From Cutaneotrichosporon cavernicola (taxonomy: Eukaryota > Basidiomycota > Tremellomycetes > Trichosporonales > Trichosporonaceae): a stretch of DNA of 64,000 bases. The position numbers were made by a program, and so were the translations under genes. The stretch spans positions 248,001 through 312,000 of the forward strand of contig NC_083398.1 in assembly GCF_030864355.1 (NCBI RefSeq). The letters are read 5' to 3'. A model generated the notes under the pieces. It was not told the origin of the DNA and searched no databases. It worked only from the letters and a program-made list of their open reading frames with translations. This document shows, one piece after another, positions 1-10,275 of the stretch. Each line of letters begins with the position of its first letter. Positions within the stretch are counted from its first letter, which is position 1.

Positions 1-252
1 AGTTGGTCATGGGTCAGCCGCGTCAGCAAAGTGACCCGCGTAATGTACAATATCTTCATGACAAAGAGCGCCACACGGCGCATGCAAATGTGAAGGAAGT
101 GGGATGGGCTCCAAGGACCGGACCCGATGTGGCATTTCGGCCCAGTTGGAAGCGGTCTCGACTTCGGCTTGGGACTTGTAATATCCGTTAAGGGCTGTTG
201 ATCGGGCGCCGCCACGGTCGCGCGACGCGCTACGTGAGATGTTAGGCTGCTG
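1..252. other. Left-edge intergenic DNA
   Basis: This is the 3' flank of the minus-strand ORC2 gene. A 62-codon open frame crosses it but has no recognisable domain. I see no feature here. Confidence 0.5.
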
Positions 253-1806
253 CTACGCCTCAACATCCTTCATCTCATCGAGAATGCGCTCGATGGCGCT
301 CTTGCCGAGGGGGACCCACGCCCAACGGCCAGTACGCCCGTCAGGATCGAGTTCTGCGACGACAACGAGTCCGTGATCGCGGAACTCGCCGAGGAGGGCA
401 TTGAACCGGTCCTCCTCACGGGCGATAAAACGGTCGCGAGCCGTCTTCTGGAGGAGGTCGACGTCCATTGCGAATGGTGGGGCAATGGCGGCTGGCGGTT
501 GGGCAACGTGCATGGCTGGGTCAGAGGGAAGGGCGCCGAGTTGGCGTGATAAAATGAGCTTGAGTAGACGCGCTGCCATGGGAGGCACGGAACGCAGGAT
601 CTGCAGTGCGCCCTCCTCGCTCACGCCTGCTTGTCCACCCTGGCCAAGCGCTCCGAGTGCACTTGCGCTCAGACGAGCGTACGACAGCTCGACGTCGTAG
701 TCATCGTATGTCGCGATCGAGTGGTACACCCAATTGAAGCCGCGCGATGCTGGGACGGGGATATACTCGTCCCCCTTATGCCGTGTGCGCTGTTTCCGCC
801 AGGGATGGGGCGGGGTCGCCGTAGCCGTGGCCGAGAAGAGAAGCGGAGTGTTGACGTGGTCAAACGTCGCGATGATATGGATACCTGGCGAGCACGCGAG
901 GAGACTGAGGACCGCCATAGCCTTGGTCGCCTTGAGGGCGGGGGCGTCAATGTTGTGCAGCACCAGGAAGAGAGGGCGAGCCCCTTCGGCCGAGAAGTGA
1001 GTGTAGACGCGGTGAGCGGCACGTTCGAGCGGCGTCGCCCCTGGTGGGGCGGGAGAATCGGGGATACCGAGGTTGTCTTCGAGCGAAGAGAGGACATCGC
1101 GGAGGTTCAGGCCCGGAAAGTAACCGTTCACGACGGAGCAGTGCCCGCGCTCCCCGAGTCGGGAGACGAAGCGGTTGACAAGGCGTCGTTTTGACCCAAA
1201 CCCGTACAGGAGGAGGTTGAAACCGGCCTCGAGCTCGGCCTCCCACTGGGGAAAGTACGCCTCAGTGACCTCCATCGTTGTCTGGACACGACTCGTCGCA
1301 CCGCGCGCACCGACAGCCGTCGCCTCATACTCGGCCTGCGAGAGGGGTGCCGCGAGGGAAGCGTACGAGCGTCCGCTCGTCTGGGCTCCACGTGACGCCG
1401 CCATAAAGTACGCATCAGCTCGCGACGGCCGGATGTATCCATCGTCTCCGGGCTGGAGGACGGGTTTGGTCTTGCGCGCTGTCCCAGGCGTGCGCGGCTT
1501 GCGTGGGGTGGTGGCTGCTGATCCTCGCTTCCGCCGACTCGGCGTACCGACCAGCCCGACACGCTTCGATGGCGTGTGTGGCGTCTCGTCCTCGTCGTCC
1601 AGCTCATCGGGCTCGTCAGCCTCCCCCTCTGACGCACTGTCCGACCCTTCGTCGTCAGATCCCGACTCGTCTGCACGCTCCGCATACCCGGTCAGGAAGG
1701 AGACGAGGTGTGGCGCGGACGCGGACGCAGAGGTTGATGCTTCGGGTACTGGCTGTTCTGCCTCCGGCGTCTCCTTGCGAGCACGCTTGCGCGCTGGGGC
1801 CGGCAT
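253..1806 (-). CDS. ORC2: Origin recognition complex subunit 2
   Basis: A single-exon gene of 517 codons, the usual length for fungal Orc2. Residues 1-130 are an acidic, Ser/Pro-rich disordered region with basic patches. The conserved domain starts near residue 185. It carries the Orc2 signature GFNLLLYGFGSKR and later a stretch around HNID...LSLLACSPGIHIIATFDHVN, matching Orc2 across eukaryotes. The C-terminal winged-helix-like part follows (DRFIAREEDRFNALL...). Orc2 is a core ORC subunit that helps load the MCM helicase at origins in the nucleus. It has no working Walker motif, as expected for Orc2. It shares a short divergent promoter with RFC1. The family call rests on motif recognition and is strong. 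Confidence 0.93.
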   Translation of the reverse strand: MPAPARKRARKETPEAEQPVPEASTSASASAPHLVSFLTGYAERADESGSDDEGSDSASEGEADEPDELDDEDETPHTPSKRVGLVGTPSRRKRGSAATTPRKPRTPGTARKTKPVLQPGDDGYIRPSRADAYFMAASRGAQTSGRSYASLAAPLSQAEYEATAVGARGATSRVQTTMEVTEAYFPQWEAELEAGFNLLLYGFGSKRRLVNRFVSRLGERGHCSVVNGYFPGLNLRDVLSSLEDNLGIPDSPAPPGATPLERAAHRVYTHFSAEGARPLFLVLHNIDAPALKATKAMAVLSLLACSPGIHIIATFDHVNTPLLFSATATATPPHPWRKQRTRHKGDEYIPVPASRGFNWVYHSIATYDDYDVELSYARLSASALGALGQGGQAGVSEEGALQILRSVPPMAARLLKLILSRQLGALPSDPAMHVAQPPAAIAPPFAMDVDLLQKTARDRFIAREEDRFNALLGEFRDHGLVVVAELDPDGRTGRWAWVPLGKSAIERILDEMKDVEA

Positions 1807-2003
1807 ACTTGCTGCTTGCGTTTGCTTTTGTATAAGTGCGGATTGTTGTTGTTGAGTCCAGGGTGACTGTACTTGAGAAATTTGGTTCCGTCAAAGTCAT
1901 TGACGCGCCTCACCTCCACTTGAACTCCCAAGTCGCGTAACCGGGCAGCTTCATTGCTTGTATTGTGGCAACTCCATCTCCATTGCTGTTATCGCCATCC
2001 AAC
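1807..2003. promoter_or_regulatory. Bidirectional ORC2/RFC1 promoter
   Basis: Only 197 bp separate the two start codons. A GACGCGCC element at about 1902-1909 resembles a G1/S (MBF/E2F-type) core. Both flanking genes are replication factors that are usually induced at G1/S. The shared control is inferred from spacing; the element is a weak match. Confidence 0.4.
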
Positions 2004-5000
2004 ATGCCGGTAACACCACGGAAATCCAACACCCAGGGGAGTCAGAAGGACTCGTCGCAGGACAAGGACAGGCCCAAGAAGGCTGCACCTAAGAAGCCCA
2101 CCGCACCGGCTGGCAGCGATCTGCGAGGATGGGTCAGCTAGAGTGTTTGCGTACCAGCTGACAGCAGTTCAAGCCTGGGACATCGACGCCGTCTAGGCCC
2201 AAAGAGGAGGTCAAGCCCAAGGCTAAGGGGACTGGTGATGAGCCGATCATGATTGGTGCGTGTGAGGTTGTTCCCACTAACCGAAGATGAGAGCGATGAT
2301 GAGGTTCCGGTGAAGAAGCCAGCGTGAGTAGCTGGTTTGCACCCGGGCTCAGCTAACAAACAGGTCACGGTGTGTACTGAACTTTCCCGAGCTGCTGACG
2401 ACTAGGGCGCCACCCAAGCCGGAACCCAGCAAGGCTGCGACAACCAGCAAGCACTTCCCAACTGCCTCAAGCTCGGTGGGTTATTTACCAATTCATGGCT
2501 AACTGGCGCAGAAGCGACCCATCGCCGTGGAATCCAGTCCAGAGCCAGAGCTGGAGCCGGTAAAGGTGCAACCCAAAAGGTCTACCCCTAGAGCTGCGAA
2601 GACGGCCGCCAAGCGCAACAACCTCGTCGAGTCCTCTGACGAAGATGACATCAAGCCGAAGCGCCGTACACCTGCCAAACGAGTGGCAACCGAGAGTGAA
2701 GACGAAGGCCGTCCACCGAAGAAGGTGCGGGGGAAGGAGGCTCCGGCTGTACGCGACAGTGACGAGGAGATGAGTGAGGAAGACGTCAAGCCGAAGACGG
2801 CTGCTCCCAAGAAGGCACTGGCGAAGAAGCCTCCCGCCAAGAAGCCAGTTGCCAAGGCTGCGCCGGCCAAGAAGCCTGCCAGCAAGGACAAAGGAAAGGA
2901 CGAGGACGTTGAGGACGGCAAGGACGACAAGGACGAAAAACCCAAGCCCAAGTTCAAGTGAGTCCTACTCGTGCTTTAGTTGACACCAGCTTCCATGCCA
3001 TGGCGGCTCGGCGAGCCGCTGGCCCAGCCGCCCCGGGGTCCAAGCAGATTCCTGACGGCGACCCAGCTGCGTTGGCTGGCCTCTGCTTCGTGTTCACCGG
3101 CGAGTTGGAGTCGCTGGGGCGTGACGACGCCATCGAGCTTTGCAAACGCTATCATGGGTGAGCTAACCAAACCTAGCTCACAGCTGACCGCAGACGCGTG
3201 GTCGGGACACCATCTGGCAAGACCGACTATGTAATCGTTGGCGAGAACGCAGGCGCGTCCAAGATCGCTAAGATCAAGGAAAAGGGCATCAAGACGCTCA
3301 CAGAGGACGAGTTCCTGGACCTCATCCGCACGCGCAAGGGCGTACTTGATGACAAGCAGCAGAAGGCGCTCGAGAAGAAGGAGCAGGAGGTGATTAAGAA
3401 TGCCGAGGAAATGGCCAGGCGTGAGGAGGAGGAAGAGAAGCACCGGAAACGCAAGGAGAAGGCTCTGGCTGGGACAGGCCTGGCAGCTAAGTGGGCTTCC
3501 AGACGCCGAGGTCAAGCTGACGCGCAGGAAGGCTGCCCCTGCTTCAGCGCAGTTGTGGACCACGAAGTACGCGCCCAAGACCATCAAGGAGGTTTGCGGC
3601 AACAAGTCGAACATTGAGAAGCTGCAGACGTGGCTTGCCAACTGGTCAGCTTGCACGCATCCAAAGCTGACATGACAGGCAGAAGAGCTACAACTCGGGC
3701 TTCAAGAAGCCTGGCAAGGACGGCAGCGGGCTCTACCGCGCCGTTCTCATATCGGGCCCGCCAGGTATTGGCAAGACGACGTCAGCCCACCTCGTCGCGA
3801 AGGAGTCGGGTTACTCACCACTCGAGCTCAACGCAAGTGACACACGCAGCAAGAAGCTCCTTGAGAACGGCACCAACGTTGACAACACGTCTCTCGACGG
3901 CTTCTTCCAGGGCAAGGGCGTTAGGGTTCGTTGCAATGACGTGGAGATGCTAAAGTTCCAGAGTACGACCGTTACCGACCTCAACTTGAGCAAGCGCACA
4001 TGCCTCATCATGGACGAGGTCGACGGCATGTCAGCCGGCGACCGCGGCGGTGTGGGCGCGCTCAACGCGCTAATCAAGAAGACGAAGGTGAGCTGCGGAT
4101 ATCGCAGTCAAGCCAACACCAGATCCCCCTCATCCTCATCTGCAACGACCGGAACCTCCCCAAGATGAAGCCGCTCTGGGGGACAACGTTCAGCCTCGCG
4201 TACAGGCGGTGAGTGATACAGTGGTGAAATACTGACGAAAGACCTGGCCCGCAAGAAATTCGTTCGCGCATCCTCTCCATCCTGTTCAAGTACGAGCTAT
4301 TGCCGCAGGATGTAACTAACAGCCAGGGAGAAGCTCAAGATCCCCGCCAACGTTGTTGATGAGCTCGTCAAGGGTGCCAACTCCGATATCCGCCAAGTGC
4401 TCAACATGCTCTCGACGTACAAGCTCGGCAAGAGCGAGATGGACTTTGACGAGGGCAAGGAGCTGTGAGTCTCCACTGCCTGAACTCGCTTCCTAGCTGA
4501 CGCTCAGGATCAAGATGAACGAGAAGAATACGATCATGACCCCGTTCACCATCACTGATAAGCTCTGCGGGCCGTACTCGTTCGCCCGTACGAGCAAGGA
4601 GACGCTCAACGACAAGATGGACCTGTACTTTCAAGACTTCTCGTTCGTCCCCCTGTTCATCCAGGTGAGTTCACGATAGGCTCATCCCTAACTCGCACAG
4701 GAGCATTACATCAAGACTAACCCTGCGCGGTTGAACAACCTTGATGGGCCTGAACGAGACCTGAAGAACCTCGAGTTAATCAGTCAGGCTGCAGACTCGA
4801 TTTCTGACGGCGACCTTGTCGACCGCCTCATCCACGGCGGCGAGCAGCACTGGTCTCTCCTCCCATTGCACGCTGTCACCTCGACTGTGCGACCAGCCTA
4901 TCACATCTACGGAATGAACCGCCCGACCGGGGGAAGTGGGTGGGGCGGACCCTCCTTCCCACAGTGGCTGGGTCAGAACTCGAAGATGGGCAAGCTGCAG

Positions 5001-5537
5001 CGCGAGCTAACCGACATCCAGATCCGTATGCGCTTGAGAGTCTCAGGATCACGTGATGAGATCCGACAGCAGTATATGCCGTTGCTGGCTGGCAAGATCG
5101 TCAAACCGCTGATGGACGAGGGGTCCGAGGCGATCGACGGAACGATCGAGACGATGGACGAGTACTACCTCGGCAAGGATGACTGGGACGCGTTCGTCGA
5201 GCTCGGCGTCGGCGACATGTCTGAGGAGAAGGTGCTCAAGATGATCCCCTCAGCGACAAAGGCTTCGTTTACGCGCACATACAACAAGCGCGACCACCCT
5301 ATCGCATTCCACAAGGGCGACATGTTTGCAGCCTCGCGCAAGAAGGTTGCTGCTGAAGGGGAACAGCCAGACAACGACGCCGTGTTCGAGGACGACGCGC
5401 CTCCACCTGACGACGAGGATGACAAGAAGGCTGAGGACGAGGTCAACGACGTGAGCAAGGACAAGCTCATCAAGGCTGTTGGTAAGGGCAAGGGCAAGGC
5501 TGCTGCAGGCAAGAAGGCGGCCGCAAAGAAGAAGTAG
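2004..5537 (+). CDS. RFC1: Replication factor C subunit 1 (large clamp-loader subunit)
   Basis: A multi-exon gene of roughly 1,000 residues that loads PCNA onto primer-template junctions. The N-terminus (from 2004) is Lys/Pro-rich and acidic. A BRCT domain follows at about 3000-3350 (LCFVFTGELESLGRDDA, then GKTDYVIVGENAG). The AAA+ module has Walker A at about 3750-3785 (GPPGIGKTTSAHLVAK), Walker B at about 4005-4025 (LIMDEVDGM) and sensor 1 near 4130 (ILICNDRN). The Rfc1-specific C-terminal domain runs from about 4,700, ending in a Lys/Ala-rich tail. At least nine short introns (about 30-50 nt) interrupt it, for example 2960-2990 and 3159-3195. I did not fix every splice site. It is head to head with ORC2. 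Confidence 0.92.
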
Positions 5538-6008
5538 CCTACGGTGAGGGAGGCTAGTAGGTGTGAAGCACGCATAGACCATACCCCTGTGACTGTTGGA
5601 TGTATCGCATAGCCAGGCTGGTACTGTATGTGGGGGAATGAGCGCAGACGGCAGAACACGAGAGGAAGACCGAGTAGGAATCAGAAATAGGCGTTGTCAG
5701 AAATAGAACCTGTTGGCTGAAACGGGACGCGACAAAAATAGCTATCGATGACCCGTGTGGTTCGGAAACCGGGTACGCAAGGAATTACTGCGGGAAGGCT
5801 CGTGGCATTCAGTTGCCGGTCGGCGGTCACCGCCAGGAGCGACTCGCGACTCAGAATGCCTCAGCGCGCGTGGCCACGACGTGGTATGCACGCGTCCGTG
5901 CCTTGGATAGCGGTGGTGAGTTGGTGTGAGTTGCTCTAGCCCGCACACGGCATGGACTACGACAGACATTGGCAATCGCAACGCTACAAACACGGGTGCA
6001 AGCTACAA
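5538..6008. other. Convergent 3' region RFC1/BCL7-like
   Basis: This is 471 bp between two convergent stop codons. I see no supported gene, only 3' UTR sequence. Confidence 0.5.
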
Positions 6009-7582
6009 CTACGCCTCGGCCATCTTGACGTCTCCGTCGGCGTCTTGTTGGTCGGCGGGCTGCGCTGGCTCGGTTGGTGCTTCTTCCGCCGGGGGCTTGC
6101 TCTCCGTCTCTGTTGCCTCCTCAGTCTGTTCTACATTAACCTCCGTCCCCATATTAGCCTTCTCCTCGATTGTCTCGGCCGTCTCGGTCACCTCTGGAGG
6201 TGAGGGAGGTGAGGGAGCCGCTGGAGCAGGCTCAACCACGTCCGTCTCCATCGCCTTATCCGCCTTCTCCCCGACCTCGACCTTGTCGACGGGCGCGGCC
6301 GGCTCGGCCATCTCGACAGACGCCGTGACCGGCTGCGCGGCAGGCTCATTGACCTTATCCTCCACAACCTCGACCTTCTCCACAGCCTCGAACGCCTTCT
6401 CCTGCTCCTCCTCGACCTTCTCCTCAGCCGGTGCCTCGACCTTCTCCGTCACTGCCTCCCCCTCTGTGACCTCGGTCGCCTTGACCTCGGTCTCGGGCTC
6501 AGGCTCTGCCGGCGCCGCCTCTACGACGGGAGTCACGGCCATGGCCTCGGCCGGCGCAACCTCGACGACAGGCGGTGTGGCCTCGGCTTCGGCAGTTGGT
6601 GTTTCCGCCTTCGCTTCGACGGCCTCCGCGGGAGTTGCGGCCGCTGGGGTCTCCGCCTTGGCCTCAACGGCCTCCGCGGGCGTCTCAACCTTGGCCTCGA
6701 CCGCCGCTACGGGTGCCTCGAGTGTTGTCTCGACTACTGCTGCCGGCGTCTCCGCAGCTTCAGCAACAGGTGTTGTCGCTTTGGCCTCAGCCGCTGGCGT
6801 CGCTGCCACGGGCGTGTCAGCTTTGGCCTCGACCACCACCGCAGACTCAGACTCCCCAGACCCCTCCACGGGCGCCGCCGCCTTGTCCTCCACTGGCGCG
6901 GCGGGTATGGGCAGCTCATCCAACATGGGCGTGACGGCCGCCGGCTCAGCCTGAACCCCCTCTCCTGGCGTGGCCTCCTTTGGGTCGTCCGGGAGCTCCG
7001 TGATCGTCGCCTCCGGCATATCGGCCGCCGGCGCGGCCGGCACCGGCCCAGACACATCAACCATGACGACGTCGATCACAACCTCCTCCACGCGTATTTC
7101 CTCACCCTCCTTCGGCTTGGGTGTGTCCTTGTTCTCTGCAGGCGTGGCAGCCACCTTCTCGGGTGCTGGCGTCTCGGTCAGGGGCGCAGGCGTGACGCCA
7201 GCCGTGGGAGCTTCGGTGTGCTCCTCGTCCGAGTCCGTCTCGGGTTCCATCTCCTCGTCGTCGAATGGGGAGGCTGCCATCTTCTATCAGCTGGGTAGGA
7301 CGGGGTCTTACCTCGTCAACCCGCTGCCACTTGCATACTTTGTACGTGCTTCCTTCGGGTAAGCCAGCGGGCTGGACCCATCCGCGTCGCCACTGCTTGA
7401 CACTGGCATCAGAGGAGATCGGGATGGAGAGAAGGGAGTGAAAGAGAGAGGCACACGTACGGCGCGAGTAACTGTCGCTGGTAGGCCTCGGAGGAGGCGG
7501 AGGTTGTGAACCGTCCTTGGACGCGGCGGACACCTGGGGTCAGAGTAAATCCGCGGGGCTTGGACGACGTACCGTGTGACAT
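6009..7582 (-). CDS. Acidic Ala/Glu/Pro-rich protein with BCL7-like N-terminus
   Basis: Three exons (7461-7582, 7312-7402, 6009-7283) join in frame to 495 residues. The conserved part lies at residues 40-72, where VKQWRRGWVQPAG is followed by YKVCKWQRVDE. This matches the Trp/Lys pattern of the BCL7 N-terminal domain (VRKWEKKWV...KWVPV), known from SWI/SNF chromatin-remodelling complexes. The remaining 420 residues are low complexity, with repeats of the type EAVEAKAETPA. They are strongly acidic and end in DADGDVKMAEA. The second intron (7284-7311) is only 28 nt. If it were not spliced, the BCL7-like exon would leave frame. The domain call is by eye; the disordered tail is certain. I chose the start at 7582 over an in-frame ATG at 7645 because a pyrimidine-rich leader ending CCACCAACA precedes it. 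Confidence 0.6.
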
Positions 7583-8625
7583 TGTTGGTGGAGGAAGGTG
7601 GATGGAGGTGATGAATGGAGTCTTGTCAACACACGGTGGTGACAATTGGGTCGCGTGTTTCGGAGATTGGGGCGAGTCCGTAATTCATCCAGCGAGCCAA
7701 ACAGTGAAGATAGACAAAGCGTTGAAGCAACAAGTTGGGTGGCGAACCAAGCCAAACACTAGGGAGGGATGAAGATGCACTCGTTTCATCTCGGACTTGA
7801 CTCGCATCGCACATCTCACAACGTGCATGATCGTATTTCTGATCCAACCCCAACTTGGGCATCGCTCTGTGTTAGGCCGTACAAAATGTTACTGGAAGCG
7901 GATTCAACGCCCCCTCCCCTTCCCAATGGCGCGAGCTTCTCAACGGATGCCACCTCGTCTCCCTCTTCAACACCATCCATATCGTTATCGCTGTTCAGTT
8001 GCATGGATGAATTGGGAGTCGAAGAGAGGCTGCTTATCACTGGAGCAATGACGTGGCGTTTGTATGGAGCTGCGTCTGACACGGCGCTTGCCGAATGCGG
8101 CAGTTTGCTGGTTTGCGGAGGTATTTTTCATCACCCAAGGCCTGGGATCTAGATGAGAGAGGTATTGGATAGGGGGCAAGAAGGTGGCGGCCGATTCCCC
8201 CGCCCAGAGCCGCCACGCCGCCACATTCATCCCACACTGTACCCAGCCGCAAGCTTCTGTCTCACCCTACAACCACCCACCCCCCCCCCCCCCACCACCA
8301 CCACCGTTGAATCCTCGCAAGCTCAACAGAGGAGCCACAATCCACAATCCCACAATCAACACCTCTCATCCGCATCCTCATCTACATCCTTCCTCTTCAC
8401 CTTTCCCATCCTTCAATTCTTCGACTCGAACTGCTTGGCGCCCAACCCCACACTTCTCCTGGCGCCCTCTCGCGCTAATCGGCGTTCGCCTCTCCGCCAC
8501 TTAGTGGAAGAGCCACCAAGGGCGACCTCCCACACCATCAACCAAGCCCAGCCTTCCTTCACAGTCTTCATCCGTCTTCCTCACTCCCCCCTTCCCCCCA
8601 CTTTCTCCCACGCATCCCACGCATC
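7583..8625. promoter_or_regulatory. Divergent intergenic region with C-tract
   Basis: About 1 kb between two divergent start codons. It holds a long C-tract followed by CCA repeats near 8277-8300, and a CT-rich leader before the gene at 8626. No supported gene is seen. Confidence 0.5.
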
Positions 8626-9995
8626 ATGTCTCGGCTTCCCTCATCTCGCCAGGACCCCAAGGTCAGCTCGCCAAACTCCGTCCCGGCAGAGCACCAGCAC
8701 TCGAACGGCGCATCCTCTTCCTCAACACCTGTCCCACCACAATCCCTCGCAGCATCGCGCGACGTGTACCACCGCCCCTACATCCCGGGCGAGCCAACCA
8801 CCATCACTGAGACTATCGCCTCTGCGCCAAACCCTCACAACGCCGACTTCTCACCTCTGCCATTTACCCAGGACGAGACGATGGACCCGTTGGCACTCGA
8901 CGCTGCGGCCGAGGAAGAGCCTGGATCACCGACCGCGCGCCTGCTCCGCGCAATTGCTCCGCCGAATGCAACACAGCCCAACCCCAACTGGCCTTCAGTG
9001 AGTTGTGATCCAGTGTGGCACTGTGGCACCTGCTGACCTCCACCAGCCGCCTCCCAACGCAAGTGTCAACCTTTTCATCGGCCGCGCGCTTCTGTCCAAC
9101 GGCAATGACAACTGGCCTCTGGTGAGACACCTTGCCTCCAATTCCTATTGTCACTGCTAACACGGAGAAACCCAACGACATTGTCAACTGGATCCGCAAG
9201 CACTACCCCGACGAGTGGGACGGTGACGAAGGGCGATGCTCAGCGCACCGCGTCCGCACCTACCTCGCACGCAAAGGCGCCGACATGTACTACGAGAAGC
9301 TCAACCAGGGCTGCATCGCAGGCTGGCGCATCCGTCAAAACCACCTGTGGCGTTTCGAGAACGGCGGTTTCCAGGGCCGTGGCATGAAACAGGAGGAGGC
9401 TATACTCAACGCGCAGAAGGAGAACGAGATGGTCGCGACGGCGGCACACAAGGCGGCTGCTGCGGCGGCTCTGGCACAGGGCCATCCGGGGATCAGGGTG
9501 TCCATGTCGTCGAACAACCCAGGCGAGGGACCGCCTGCCAAGCGCCAGCGCAAGATGAACGGACAAGCTCGCAGGAAGAACCTCAAGAAGGCCGAAGAGT
9601 ACGACTACGGCTACGGGTTCCAGACATCAGCACCGGCCATCTCGGCCAACGACATTCCGCTCGCAGGGCCAAGTCACTCGCAGCCCGTCCACCAGTCGCT
9701 CGAGGCGGCGGCAGCCGCCGCAGTGGCTGCTGCTGCAAACGCCGAGGCCGCTGGCACGCCGATGGGCAGTGCAAACGAGACGCCAGCGTCGGCGACGCAG
9801 GGCGACGGCAGCCTCGATGCCAGCATGGTGCACCACGCTATGGCCAACTCGGCGCAGATGGACGAGCTCGAGATGGGCATGCAGCTACCAATTGAGATGC
9901 AGATGCACTCTGAGACGCACGACGACGAAGACCAACGATACGACTACGGACAGGCCTACTACGCTGGGCAGGGGCAAGTGTATGGAGGCCAGTAA
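8626..9995 (+). CDS. Conserved nuclear protein, possible divergent forkhead-like winged helix
   Basis: Exons 8626-8997, 9047-9121 and 9168-9995 join to 424 residues. Residues 1-120 are Ser/Pro-rich. A compact region spans about 130-215. It has a helix-like SVNLFIGRALLSNG segment, then KPNDIVNWIRKHYPDEW, then RCSAHRVRTYLARKG, and a Trp-rich end (GWRIRQNHLWRF). This order of helices and a terminal aromatic strand resembles a forkhead-type winged helix, but key forkhead residues are not convincing. A basic stretch (PAKRQRKMNGQARRKNLKK) near residue 265 could be a nuclear localisation signal. The tail is Ala-rich and then acidic/Gln-Tyr-rich. Both introns are 46-49 nt with CTGAC/CTAAC branch sites. 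That the gene is real is clear; its function is inferred. Confidence 0.75.
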
Positions 9996-10275
9996 CACGC
10001 GAGCAGAACGGGCACAAGCACAGCACAGCACAGCATAGCGAGAGAGCAGTCGCACGAGCAACGCGGACTCACGCCGCGGATCCGGTACGGTAGACTTGTA
10101 GACCGTGGGTATTGGCAGCGAGAGATTGGTCATAGCAGAGCCATGTATCAGCATGTAGAGGTCTCGAGTGAGCAGCAGCCCGAGTTGCTCCTCTCCTGAG
10201 TCTTCATGCGCGAGATCAACAACAACCACGCCAGATTAACAGATCAACAGATCCGATATCTATGCATCTATGCTA

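Noticed and set aside
150..191. LGTCNIR at the end of a short frame, resembling a non-LTR endonuclease start
   Set aside because: Too short, at the end of the frame, and with no further endonuclease or reverse-transcriptase motifs.
1175..1855. 226-codon plus-strand frame opposite ORC2
   Set aside because: It lies antisense to the well-conserved ORC2 exon and consists of low-complexity Ser/Arg runs; it is a shadow.
5926..6954. 342-codon Ser/Ala/Thr-rich plus-strand frame
   Set aside because: It is the complement of the Ala/Glu repeat region of the BCL7-like gene. Repeats of GC-rich codons keep the opposite strand open.
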